Source: Candidatus Zhuqueibacterota bacterium RBG_16_48_16 (GTDB taxonomy: Bacteria > Zhuqueibacterota > Zhuqueibacteria > Residuimicrobiales > Sediminimicrobiaceae). From it: a stretch of DNA of 24,165 nucleotides. Numbering within the stretch: position 1 is the stretch's first letter; each line of letters starts with the position of its first letter. The notes below the pieces were generated by a model that was not told where the DNA came from, searched no databases, and was given only the letters and a program-made list of their open reading frames with translations. Made by a program: the position numbers and the translations under genes. Below are positions 7,678 through 15,237 of the stretch, piece by piece. The stretch lies in the NCBI GenBank assembly GCA_001771235.1, contig METF01000308.1, positions 347-24,511 on the forward strand, in the 5' to 3' direction.

Positions 7678-8076
7678 ATGTCAAAGACAGATCCTATCGC
7701 AGATTATCTGACATGTATCAGAAATGCGACAAGGGCAAACCATGCAAAAGTCGATATTCCTGCTTCTCGATTAAAGAGAGAGATTACGAAAATTTTACAG
7801 GAAGAAGCATACATCAGAAATCACATCTTTATCGAAGATGGCAAACAAGGTGTCATTCGCATCTATCTCAAATACGATGACGACAATCATAGTGTGATTT
7901 CTGGCTTGAAACGTATCAGTACGCCCGGATACAGGCACTACGTCACCAAAAGGAGTATTCCGCGGGTGTTTAATAATTTAGGGATCTCCATCCTGACGAC
8001 ATCACAGGGCATCATGACCGGACAGGAAGCAAAACGGCGTGGTGTTGGCGGAGAAATCCTGTGCCTTATTTGGTAG
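7678..8076 (+). CDS. rpsH: 30S ribosomal protein S8
   Basis: Primary 16S rRNA binder (helix 21) and, in E. coli, the repressor of the spc operon. Its 132 residues begin MSKTDPIADYLTCIRNA. They end with the conserved GISILTTSQGIMTGQEAKRRGVGGEILCLIW segment. GGGAG lies upstream of the ATG. See the rplX-rplE junction for a possible target of its feedback control. Confidence 0.98.
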   Translation: MSKTDPIADYLTCIRNATRANHAKVDIPASRLKREITKILQEEAYIRNHIFIEDGKQGVIRIYLKYDDDNHSVISGLKRISTPGYRHYVTKRSIPRVFNNLGISILTTSQGIMTGQEAKRRGVGGEILCLIW

Positions 8077-8105
8077 ATAACAAAATTTGATTTTAGGAGT
8101 TCATC

Positions 8106-8642
8106 GTGTCTCGAGTCGGTAAAGCACCCATACCCATACCAGAAGGCGTCACTCTTGATATTAAAAAGAATCTCATTACGGCCAAAGGCCCAAAGGGTGA
8201 GTTGTCTTTGAAGATAAGCCCGGATTTGTCGCTCAAGGTCGAGGACGGATTTTTGACGGTCTCGCGCCCGACCAATAATAAAATACATCGTTCCTTGCAC
8301 GGATTGAATCGAACGCTGGCCGCCAACATCATCGAGGGAGTGAGCAAAGGATTTGGCAAACGCCTGGAAATCGTCGGTGTGGGTTTCAAAGGAGAAATGC
8401 GCGGGAAAAAGCTTTTGCTCTCGTTGGGATTTTCACACCAGATCATATTTACCCCACCCGCAGGCATCGATATTTCCATGGAAGGAAACAACATTATCGG
8501 CGTGCAAGGAACGAGCAAAGAGCTGGTCGGACAAATTGCTGCAAAGCTCAGGTCGTTCAGGCCACCGGAGCCCTATAAGGGCAAAGGCATTCGCTACCAG
8601 GGCGAGTATGTAAGGAAAAAAGCCGGTAAAACAGCCGCTTAA
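8106..8642 (+). CDS. rplF: 50S ribosomal protein L6 (GTG start)
   Basis: 50S stalk-base protein near the factor-binding sarcin-ricin loop. The length is 178 residues. It starts with GTG after TAGGAG. The N-terminus MSRVGKAPIPIPEGV and the C-terminal RPPEPYKGKGIRYQGEYVRKKAGK (tandem L6 folds) identify it. rplR follows after about 31 bases. Confidence 0.98.
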   Translation: MSRVGKAPIPIPEGVTLDIKKNLITAKGPKGELSLKISPDLSLKVEDGFLTVSRPTNNKIHRSLHGLNRTLAANIIEGVSKGFGKRLEIVGVGFKGEMRGKKLLLSLGFSHQIIFTPPAGIDISMEGNNIIGVQGTSKELVGQIAAKLRSFRPPEPYKGKGIRYQGEYVRKKAGKTAA

Positions 8643-8673
8643 TAAAATTCATGCTAATGGATGAGTGGAAACG

Positions 8674-9048
8674 ATGTTCAAAAAAGCAAAAAAAATTAAA
8701 GCCATCAGATTGAGAAGGCATAAGCATATCCTGAAGAAAATCCAGGGCACACCGAATCGTCCGAGGCTGGTTGTTTTTCGCAGCAATAAAAATATTTTTG
8801 CCCAGCTCGTCGATGATGTGAGCCACAAGGTTTTATTCGGCACCTCGACTTTGACAAAAGATATCGCCCAGGACGTTGGCAAGGCAAAATCAAAAGTCGA
8901 AAAAGCCACGCTGGTCGGCAAACAGATTGCCGGTCTGGCAAAGAAACATAAAATATCGGAAGTGGTTTTCGATAGAAACGGTTATCTCTACCACGGCCGG
9001 GTGAAGGCTCTGGCAGAGGGTGCACGCGAAGGCGGACTGAAATTTTAA
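8674..9048 (+). CDS. rplR: 50S ribosomal protein L18
   Basis: 5S rRNA binding protein of the central protuberance. I use the ATG at 8674 (124 residues, MFKKAKKIKAIRLRRHKH). A GTG at 8665 in the same frame would add three residues, and neither start has a clean ribosome binding site. The core GTPNRPRLVVFRSNKNIFAQLVDD and the C-terminal VVFDRNGYLYHGRVKALAEGAREGGLKF are diagnostic. Confidence 0.96.
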   Translation: MFKKAKKIKAIRLRRHKHILKKIQGTPNRPRLVVFRSNKNIFAQLVDDVSHKVLFGTSTLTKDIAQDVGKAKSKVEKATLVGKQIAGLAKKHKISEVVFDRNGYLYHGRVKALAEGAREGGLKF

Positions 9049-9084
9049 CCAAAGGCCGAAAGTCATTAAGTAGAGGAATAAGAC

Positions 9085-9624
9085 TTGGAGAGAATCAATC
9101 CAAACGAATTAGAGCTTACGGAAAAGGTCGTACATGTGAACCGCGTTGCCAAGGTTGTCAAAGGCGGACGAAGGTTCAGTTTTAATGCCATTGTTGTTGT
9201 CGGCGATGGAAAAGGACACGTTGGCACAGGTCTTGGCAAAGCCAACGAAGTGACCGACGCCATTGCAAAAGGTTCCGAAGCGGCGAAGAAAAGTCTCATT
9301 CGTGTGCCCATTCTTGGCGGCACCATTCCCCATGAAATAGAGGGAAAGTTTGGTGCTGGCAGGATTTATCTTAAACCGGCATCGCCCGGAACAGGTGTCA
9401 TTGCCGGAGGCCCGGTACGAGCTATTATGGAAGCCGTTGGGATTACCGATGTGCTGACTAAAAGCAGGGGATCGGACAATCCCCACAATGTGGTCAAAGC
9501 AACCATGGTCGCCCTGGAAAACATGATGGATGCCCGGGTGATTGCACGTAAGCGGGGTTTGAGTATCATGAGAATGTTCAATACCGATCCCAAGGTAATA
9601 GTCGAGGAATCAAAAGACGTTTAG
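9085..9624 (+). CDS. rpsE: 30S ribosomal protein S5 (TTG start)
   Basis: 30S protein at the mRNA entry site, involved in decoding fidelity. Its 179 residues start with TTG, with AGAGGA 7 bases upstream and no nearby in-frame ATG. The double-stranded RNA-binding domain shows VVHVNRVAKVVKGGRRFSF and GKANEVTDAIAKG. The C-terminal domain shows PASPGTGVIAGGPVRAIMEAVGI. rpmD starts 9 bases after the stop. Confidence 0.98.
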   Translation: MERINPNELELTEKVVHVNRVAKVVKGGRRFSFNAIVVVGDGKGHVGTGLGKANEVTDAIAKGSEAAKKSLIRVPILGGTIPHEIEGKFGAGRIYLKPASPGTGVIAGGPVRAIMEAVGITDVLTKSRGSDNPHNVVKATMVALENMMDARVIARKRGLSIMRMFNTDPKVIVEESKDV

Positions 9625-9633
9625 GATATCATA

Positions 9634-9831
9634 ATGGCGGCAAAAAAGAGTGTGAAACAACTCAGGATCACCCTGAAAAGAAGCACAATAGGACGTTTGG
9701 AAAACCAGAAACGAACGGCCATTGCGTTAGGTTTGCGAAGATTAAATCAAAACGTCGTTCATGACGATTCTCCTGTCATTCGTGGTATGATTGACAAGAT
9801 TGCGCATTTGGTGAAGGTTGAGAAATTGTAA
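9634..9831 (+). CDS. rpmD: 50S ribosomal protein L30
   Basis: Small 50S protein (65 residues) bound to 23S rRNA domain II. The signature is RSTIGRLENQKRTAIALGLRRLNQ, followed by PVIRGMIDKIAHLVKVE. It sits between rpsE and rplO as expected. It is followed by an unusually long 183-base gap that holds a palindromic repeat. Confidence 0.96.
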   Translation: MAAKKSVKQLRITLKRSTIGRLENQKRTAIALGLRRLNQNVVHDDSPVIRGMIDKIAHLVKVEKL

Positions 9832-9841
9832 CTATTAAGGT

Positions 9842-9942
9842 TTTTTTGACGGAATTTACATGATGAGCTGGATCAACCAGGTTTTGTCCGGTCAATCAAA
9901 ATAAGGCATCATCCAGTCAATCCTGAGCATTCTGTCAAAAAA
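9842..9942. repeat. Palindromic, 9-nt-periodic intergenic repeat relic in the spc operon
   Basis: The ends form a 14-bp inverted repeat, 9842-9855 against 9929-9942, with only a G-T mismatch (a G-U pair in RNA). An inner pair CTGGAT/ATCCAG (9868-9873 and 9911-9916) is nested inside. The left half reads as 9-mers ACGGAATTT, ACATGATGA, GCTGGATCA, ACCAGGTTT. The right half reads AGGCATCAT, CCAGTCAAT, CCTGAGCAT, TCTGTCAAA. Both resemble degenerate ACAGGATTT-type units and their reverse complements. From memory, dispersed palindromes built of such units occur between genes in several environmental bacterial genomes. No U-tract follows the stem, so it is not an obvious terminator. Confidence 0.6.
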
Positions 9943-9946
9943 TAAA

Positions 9947-9974
9947 GCCTGAAAGGCCAAGAGGAATTACAGGC
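9947..9974 (+). promoter_or_regulatory. Possible hairpin leader of rplO
   Basis: GCCTG (9947-9951) can pair with CAGGC (9970-9974). Alternatively GCCT can pair with the close AGGC (9954-9957 region), giving mutually exclusive small stems in the mRNA upstream of rplO. Whether this matters for translation is unknown; it may simply be part of the repeat remnant. Confidence 0.2.
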
Positions 9975-10014
9975 AACCGATCCTTTTCAAATCAGAAAAC
10001 GTTCCGAGGATATG

Positions 10015-10449
10015 ATGGATTTATCAAGTTTGCAATACGCGAAAGGTTCTACAAAAGACAGAAAAAGAGTGGGTCGCGGCGGTGCAAGAGGCAAGACCGC
10101 CGGCCGGGGAGATAACGGCCAGCGTTCCCGCTCTGGCGCCAAACGACGACTTTGGTTCGAGGGAGGCCAAATGCCTATCCAAAGACGTTTGCCCAAACGA
10201 GGCTTTACCAATCTCTCCCGGGTGGATTTTCAGGTTGTCAATATAGCCGAGCTGGCAAAATGTGAGGATGTGGCGGAAATTACCCCGGAAGTGATGTATG
10301 ACAAAAAGATCGTCCGAAAAAAGAATGTGCCGATTAAAGTTCTGGGAAATGGAGAGATCGCTAAGAAATTCATTGTAACAGCTAATGCCTTTAGCAAAGC
10401 AGCAATAGAAAAGATAGAGTCAGCAGGCGGGAGGGCGATTGTCCTATGA
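10015..10449 (+). CDS. rplO: 50S ribosomal protein L15
   Basis: Late-assembly 50S protein. I choose the second of two adjacent ATGs (10015, 144 residues, MDLSSLQYAKGS), because GAGG at 10006-10009 is 5 bases away and the MDL start is family-typical; 10012 would add one Met. The glycine/arginine-rich extension (RKRVGRGGARGKTAGRGDNGQ) and FEGGQMPIQRRLPKRGF are diagnostic. Its TGA overlaps the secY ATG (ATGA at 10446-10449), indicating coupling. Confidence 0.97.
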   Translation: MDLSSLQYAKGSTKDRKRVGRGGARGKTAGRGDNGQRSRSGAKRRLWFEGGQMPIQRRLPKRGFTNLSRVDFQVVNIAELAKCEDVAEITPEVMYDKKIVRKKNVPIKVLGNGEIAKKFIVTANAFSKAAIEKIESAGGRAIVL

Positions 10450-11774
10450 TGGAGAGTGTCAGAAGTATATTCAAAATTCCTGAACTCAAGCGACGGATAC
10501 TTTTCACAGCGCTCATTCTGATTGTCTATCGAGTTGGTGGCCATGTTCCGGTTCCCGGTATTAATGCCCAGGCCCTGCTCGAGTATTTTGAAAGCGCCCA
10601 ACGCGGCCTCCTGGGCTTGTATGATTTATTTGCCGGTGGCGCTTTCAGCCGGGCTACCGTGTTTGCGCTTGGCATAATGCCTTATATCTCTGCCTCGATT
10701 ATCATTCAGTTGCTCGGCGCTATTGTCCCTTATTTCCAGAAGCTGCAAAAGGAAGGCGAGGCCGGTCGCAAGAAAATAACCCAATTGACACGTTATGGGA
10801 CGGTTGGAATCTCCGCTCTGCAGGGATACGGTGTGAGTGTCTTTTTGGAAAGGATCACTTCTACAACCGGTCAACTGGTGGTGCCGGACCCGGGCTTGGG
10901 CTTCCGACTGATCACAATGCTCACGCTCGCTGCCGGTACCGTTCTGATAATGTGGCTGGGTGAGTTGATCACGGAACGGGGAATCGGCAACGGCATATCG
11001 CTTATTATTTTCATCGGCATCATCGCCCGCTTCCCCAATTCGATCTTTGACGAAATTCAGCAGGTTGCCAGCGGCAACCGAACGCTGATTACCGAATTGT
11101 TCCTGTGGGCGATATTTGTCGGCACGGTAGCCGGAACGGTGCTTTTAACTCAAGGCACCCGCAAGATCCCGGTGCAGTATGCGAAAAGGGTCATCGGTCG
11201 AAAAATCTATGGCGGCCAGAGCACGCATATTCCGCTGAGAGTCAACACCGCGGGTGTTATGCCCATCATCTTTGCCCAGTCCATACTGTTCGTCCCCCAG
11301 ACCATCGTGCAGTTTTTTCCCAACAGCGATTTTATGGCCTCGGTAAACACTCTTTTCGACTACAGCTCGTGGTTCTATTGGCTTTTGTCGGGATTGATGA
11401 TCGTATTTTTCACATATTTTTATACCGCCATCGCCTTCAATCCTGTCGACGTGGCCGATAACATGAAAAAACACGGCGGATTTATTCCCGGCGTTCGGCC
11501 CGGCAAAAAGACCGCTGAATTTATCGATAATATTTTAACCAGGATTACCTTGCCCGGATCGATGTTCCTGGCTTTTATCGCCATATTTCCATCTATTATG
11601 ACGTCATTTACCAACGTTTCTTATAGCTTTGCGTCCTTTTACGGTGGCACGTCGCTGCTGATCGTCGTTGGAGTTGCTTTGGATACACTGCAACAGGTGG
11701 AGTCGCATTTACTGATGCGGCACTATGATGGATTTTTAAAGAGCGGCAAGATCAGAGGAAGGCGGCGATTCTAA
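10446..11774 (+). CDS. secY: Protein translocase subunit SecY
   Basis: Pore-forming inner-membrane subunit of the Sec translocon. It has 442 residues and ten hydrophobic segments by eye. Conserved marks include the plug and TM2 region (GLYDLFAGGAFSRATVFALGIMPYISASIIIQLL), GELITERGIGNGISLIIF, the cytosolic loop IPLRVNTAGVMPIIFAQS and KHGGFIPGVRPGKKTAEFI. The C-tail ends KIRGRRRF. GGAGG lies 11 bases before the ATG, which overlaps the rplO stop. Position between rplO and adk is conventional. Confidence 0.98.
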   Translation: MMESVRSIFKIPELKRRILFTALILIVYRVGGHVPVPGINAQALLEYFESAQRGLLGLYDLFAGGAFSRATVFALGIMPYISASIIIQLLGAIVPYFQKLQKEGEAGRKKITQLTRYGTVGISALQGYGVSVFLERITSTTGQLVVPDPGLGFRLITMLTLAAGTVLIMWLGELITERGIGNGISLIIFIGIIARFPNSIFDEIQQVASGNRTLITELFLWAIFVGTVAGTVLLTQGTRKIPVQYAKRVIGRKIYGGQSTHIPLRVNTAGVMPIIFAQSILFVPQTIVQFFPNSDFMASVNTLFDYSSWFYWLLSGLMIVFFTYFYTAIAFNPVDVADNMKKHGGFIPGVRPGKKTAEFIDNILTRITLPGSMFLAFIAIFPSIMTSFTNVSYSFASFYGGTSLLIVVGVALDTLQQVESHLLMRHYDGFLKSGKIRGRRRF

Positions 11775-11810
11775 GTTAATGAAATTCTGTCAATCGAAAG
11801 CTGCGTGATG

Positions 11811-12452
11811 ATGCGCGTAATATTTCTTGGAGCCCCCGGAACCGGAAAAGGCACCCAGGCTGGTTATATTGCTAAAAAATACGGTGTACCGCAAATCTCG
11901 ACCGGAGATATACTTCGCAAAGCTGTTAAGGATGGTACGGAGCTCGGCGTAAAAGCGAAGGCCATCATGGAAGCAGGCGGCCTGGTCTCGGATGATATTA
12001 TGATCGAGCTGGTCGAGCAACGCCTGTCGCTTCATGACTGCGACAATGGCTACATCTTGGACGGCTTTCCGCGCACGCTGAAACAGGCTCAAAGCCTGGA
12101 TGAAATGCTAAGAAACGGCAAACAGATCGATGCTGTCATATACTTTGACGTCGAGGAGGATGATTTAGTAAAGCGCATTACCAGTCGGCGCGTTTGCGTT
12201 CAATGCGGCAAGACCTACAATGTCATCACCGACCCTCCGCCAGCGGACAATCTTTGCGAGGTCGATGGTGGAGAAATTATCCAGCGCGATGACGACAAGG
12301 AAGAAACGGTGCGGAAGCGGCTCAAAGTGTACCAGGAAAGCACGTCGCCTTTGTACCAATATTATAAAGCACGTAACAAACTCTATTCGATCGATGCTTC
12401 CCGCGCCGTTAAAACAGTTCGCGAGGCAATCATTGATCTTTATAAACGATAA
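11811..12452 (+). CDS. adk: Adenylate kinase, zinc-lid type
   Basis: Interconverts ATP + AMP and 2 ADP in the cytosol. I use the third of three adjacent start codons (GTG 11805, ATG 11808, ATG 11811), because family proteins begin MRVIFLGAPG. This gives 213 residues. It shows the P-loop GAPGTGKGT (residues 7-15), the AMP site STGDILR and DGFPRT (84-89), and a long lid (about 125-162). The lid carries Cys129, Cys132, Cys149 and Asp152, a CCCD zinc-binding set. No good ribosome binding site is seen. map follows 15 bases after the stop. Confidence 0.97.
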   Translation: MRVIFLGAPGTGKGTQAGYIAKKYGVPQISTGDILRKAVKDGTELGVKAKAIMEAGGLVSDDIMIELVEQRLSLHDCDNGYILDGFPRTLKQAQSLDEMLRNGKQIDAVIYFDVEEDDLVKRITSRRVCVQCGKTYNVITDPPPADNLCEVDGGEIIQRDDDKEETVRKRLKVYQESTSPLYQYYKARNKLYSIDASRAVKTVREAIIDLYKR

Positions 12453-12467
12453 GCCACTTTGTGTTCT

Positions 12468-13217
12468 ATGATAATTTTGAAGAATTCGCGAGAAATTGAG
12501 CTGCTTAAAAAAGCCAATCAAATTGTTGTCGAGGCTTTCAAATTTGCAGAATCTCGAATTCGCCCCGGTGTGCGGACTGATGAATTGGATGAACAAATCG
12601 GACAATTCATTGTTTCTTGTGGTGGCCGGCCGGCTTTCAAGGGTTACAACGGATACCCGTCAAATGTATGTATCTCCATTGACGACCAGGTCGTACACGG
12701 TATTCCCGGAGCGCGCCGTCTCAAGGAAGGAGAAATCGTCAGCCTGGATATAGGTGTGGAATGCCAGGGATATTACGGCGATGCGGCAAAAACCTACTCT
12801 ATTGGAGAAATTTCAAAAGAGAAGGCGCGGTTATTAGCAATCACGCGCGAGTCGCTGTTCAAGGGAATCGACAAAGCCAGGCAGGGAAACAGACTTTATG
12901 ACATCAGCCATGCCATTCAGGTTCATGTGGAAAACGCCGGTTTTTCCGTTGTCCGCGATCTGGTCGGGCATGGCATCGGCAAAGAGCTGCACGAACCGCC
13001 TCAGATTCCGAATTACGGAGAGCCTCACCGAGGCCCCAGGTTGAGAGACGGAATGGTGCTTGCGATAGAGCCAATGGTGAATATGGGTGGCTGGGAAGTG
13101 AGGACGGAAAGCGATCGTTGGACAGTGGTCACCTCGGACGGTTTACCTTCGGCGCATTTCGAGCATAGCGTGCTCATTACCGACCATGAGCCTGTAATAC
13201 TGTCGAGCGGCATTTAA
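12468..13217 (+). CDS. map: Methionine aminopeptidase, type I
   Basis: Removes the initiator Met from nascent proteins. The ATG at 12468 gives 249 residues (MIILKNSREIELLKKAN); a TTG at 12459 would add three. Metal ligands are all present: Asp94, Asp105, His168, Glu201 and Glu232, with substrate-site His77 in VVHGIPG and His175. There is no N-terminal zinc-finger extension, so it is the short bacterial form. No Shine-Dalgarno sequence is evident. It lies between adk and infA as in many bacteria. Confidence 0.97.
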   Translation: MIILKNSREIELLKKANQIVVEAFKFAESRIRPGVRTDELDEQIGQFIVSCGGRPAFKGYNGYPSNVCISIDDQVVHGIPGARRLKEGEIVSLDIGVECQGYYGDAAKTYSIGEISKEKARLLAITRESLFKGIDKARQGNRLYDISHAIQVHVENAGFSVVRDLVGHGIGKELHEPPQIPNYGEPHRGPRLRDGMVLAIEPMVNMGGWEVRTESDRWTVVTSDGLPSAHFEHSVLITDHEPVILSSGI

Positions 13218-13239
13218 CTGAAAACGGAAGCATAATTAT

Positions 13240-13458
13240 ATGCCCAAAGAAAATTCCATCAAAGTGGATGGTACGATTTTAGAGACACTGCCCAACGCCA
13301 CTTTTCGCGTCGAGCTGGAAAACGGCCACGTGGTCCTTGCGCACATCTCCGGTAAAATGAGAATGCATTTTATAAAAATTCTGCCGGGCGACAAGGTGAC
13401 CGTGGAGCTTTCGCCGTACGACTTGACGCGAGGCCGAATTACCTATAGATATAAATGA
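13240..13458 (+). CDS. infA: Translation initiation factor IF-1
   Basis: OB-fold factor that occupies the 30S A site during initiation. Its 72 residues are the standard length. The pattern is MPKENSIKVDGTILETLPNA, then FRVELENGHVVLAHISGKMR and GDKVTVELSPYDLTRGRITYRYK. GGAAG lies upstream of the ATG. It precedes rpmJ, the usual neighbour. Confidence 0.98.
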   Translation: MPKENSIKVDGTILETLPNATFRVELENGHVVLAHISGKMRMHFIKILPGDKVTVELSPYDLTRGRITYRYK

Positions 13459-13504
13459 AGTGTCTGTAACAGTCTATCGTTTCGAATGACATGCGGAGCT
13501 GAAA

Positions 13505-13621
13505 ATGAAGGTAAGATCCTCAGTGAAAAAAATCTGTGAGAATTGCAAGATCATCCGTAGAAAAGGAAGAATTCGGATTATATGCAAAAAAAATCCCCGC
13601 CATAAACAGCGGCAGGGATAA
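13505..13621 (+). CDS. rpmJ: 50S ribosomal protein L36, zinc-binding type
   Basis: A 38-residue gene between infA and rpsM: MKVRSSVKKICENCKIIRRK, then GRIRIICKKNPRHKQRQG. The zinc ligands Cys11, Cys14, Cys27 and His33 are all present (C-x2-C-x12-C-x5-H), so this is the zinc-containing form. GGAGCTG lies a few bases upstream of the ATG. Gene order infA-rpmJ-rpsM-rpsK is highly conserved and supports the call. Confidence 0.97.
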   Translation: MKVRSSVKKICENCKIIRRKGRIRIICKKNPRHKQRQG

Positions 13622-13653
13622 CCCAATAAGCTTTTTTAAGAAAGGAAAAGGCC

Positions 13654-14028
13654 TTGGCTCGAATTGCAGGTATTGATTTACCAAGAGAAAAAAGGATCGA
13701 AGCAGCGCTCACCTACATCACCGGTATCGGTTTTTCTTCATCGCGGCATATTTTGACAAAATCCGGCGTCAAACCGGAAACGCGGGTAAAGGATTTGCAG
13801 GCTGAAGACGTCGCGAAAATTCGTGATGTGATCGCTAACGAATATAAAGTCGAAGGTGCGCTCAGAAGCGAAGTACAGATGAATATCAAGCGTTTGATGG
13901 ATGTTGGCTGCTATCGCGGCCTTCGACACCGCCGCGGCATGCCGGTTCATGGACAGCGCACGCATACCAATGCGCGTACCAGGCGCGGTAAGCGACGGGT
14001 TGCGATTAATATTAAGAAAAAAATCTAA
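13654..14028 (+). CDS. rpsM: 30S ribosomal protein S13 (TTG start)
   Basis: 30S head protein making intersubunit bridges and contacting P-site tRNA. Its 124 residues start with TTG, supported by AAGGA 7 bases upstream and the invariant start MARIAGIDLPREKR. The C-terminus has CYRGLRHRRGMPVHGQRTHTNARTRRG, which is diagnostic. It begins the alpha block, 32 bases after rpmJ; no distinct S4-type leader pseudoknot is obvious in so short a gap. Confidence 0.98.
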   Translation: MARIAGIDLPREKRIEAALTYITGIGFSSSRHILTKSGVKPETRVKDLQAEDVAKIRDVIANEYKVEGALRSEVQMNIKRLMDVGCYRGLRHRRGMPVHGQRTHTNARTRRGKRRVAINIKKKI

Positions 14029-14052
14029 GACAGTATTTTATCGAGGTGATCA

Positions 14053-14436
14053 TTGGCTACAGGAAAGAAAAAGAGCGGCAAGAAACGGGTCGAGGCAAGC
14101 GGTGTCGCACACATAAAAGTGACGTTCAATAATACGAATATCACCCTGACCGACGTGTATGGCAACGTCATATCCTGGGCAACGGCCGGGCGTGTCGGTT
14201 TTAAGGGTTCGCGAAAAAGCACACCGTTTGCGGCACAGCTCGCGGCAGAAACGGCTGCCAAGGAAGCCATCGACCAGGGACTGCAACGTGTGGAAGTTTT
14301 GGTCAAGGGTCCCGGTTCGGGCAGAGAGGCTGCGGTGAGGGCATTGCAGGCAGCCGGTTTGGAGATAACCGCCATCAGAGATGCAACTCCGATTCCGCAT
14401 AACGGCTGCAGGCCGCCCAAGCGCAGGAGAGTGTGA
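14053..14436 (+). CDS. rpsK: 30S ribosomal protein S11 (TTG start)
   Basis: 30S platform protein. Its 127 residues start with TTG, with GAGGTG 4 bases upstream. The signature is AHIKVTFNNTNITLTDVYGN, then GFKGSRKSTPFAAQ and the C-terminal TPIPHNGCRPPKRRRV. It lies 24 bases downstream of rpsM. A 115-base gap follows before rpsD. Confidence 0.98.
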   Translation: MATGKKKSGKKRVEASGVAHIKVTFNNTNITLTDVYGNVISWATAGRVGFKGSRKSTPFAAQLAAETAAKEAIDQGLQRVEVLVKGPGSGREAAVRALQAAGLEITAIRDATPIPHNGCRPPKRRRV

Positions 14437-14551
14437 TTTGATTTTTAATTTTTGCAAATAAAAGTTTCGCTGTAGTACTAGGATTGATTTCGAAAAATTG
14501 TCTTATTCACAAGGTTTAAAATGAAAAGCCGTTTTTTTGGAGGTCTATTTC

Positions 14552-15181
14552 ATGGCAACTTATACTGGTGCTGATTGCAAGATGTGCCGACGCGAGGGAA
14601 TGAAGCTATTCCTCAAAGGCACCAAATGCAGTACCAATAAATGCCCTTTTGAGAAAAAAGGGTATGCTCCCGGGCAACACGGGCGTACACGCCGTTTCAA
14701 GCAATCCGAATATGCCGTTCAGTTGCGGGAAAAGCAAAAAGTAAAGCGGATATACGGTTTGCTCGAAAGACAGTTCAGGACTTATTTTGAGAAAGCGGAA
14801 CAGAAAAAAGGAATAACAGGCGAGAATTTGCTCAAGTTGTTGGAATCGCGAATGGATAACGTGATTTATCGCCTCGGCCTGGCGCCGTCAAGGGCGGCCG
14901 CGCGCCAACTGGTTCGCCACCGACATTTTATGGTGAACGATAAGCTGGTGGACATTCCTTCTTATCAGATTCGAACGGGCGATGAGATTCAGGTGCGCGA
15001 GAAAAGCCGCCAGTTGGAGCTGATACACAACTCCATGAAGCGAGTGCGCGACGGCAAGCTCGTCAACTGGCTGGCGCTGGACAAAGCGGCGATGAGGGGC
15101 ACTTACCTGGAAGAGCCATCTCGCGATGCCATCCCGGTAAATGTAAACGAAAAGCTCATCGTCGAGCTTTATTCAAAGTAA
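14552..15181 (+). CDS. rpsD: 30S ribosomal protein S4, zinc-binding type
   Basis: Primary 16S binder that organises the 5' domain; it autoregulates the alpha operon in E. coli. The ATG at 14552 has a perfect GGAGG 8 bases upstream and gives 209 residues (MATYTGADCKMCRREG); an earlier in-frame start at 14537 has no support. Cys9, Cys12, Cys26 and Cys31 form the zinc site of the C+ type. The S4 RNA-binding domain shows LESRMDNVIYRLGLAPSRAAARQLV. The 115-base leader carries TTGATTTTTA, but no convincing -10 element. Confidence 0.97.
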   Translation: MATYTGADCKMCRREGMKLFLKGTKCSTNKCPFEKKGYAPGQHGRTRRFKQSEYAVQLREKQKVKRIYGLLERQFRTYFEKAEQKKGITGENLLKLLESRMDNVIYRLGLAPSRAAARQLVRHRHFMVNDKLVDIPSYQIRTGDEIQVREKSRQLELIHNSMKRVRDGKLVNWLALDKAAMRGTYLEEPSRDAIPVNVNEKLIVELYSK

Positions 15182-15237
15182 TGTCGTTTTCTGCTATAAT
15201 CCATTTTTACAGTCAACAAAAATGTATGGAGAATTAA

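Noticed and set aside
9842..9874. TTGACG as the -35 box of a promoter for rplO-secY
   Set aside because: No -10-like sequence at 16-18 bases; the TTGACG belongs to the inverted-repeat arm.
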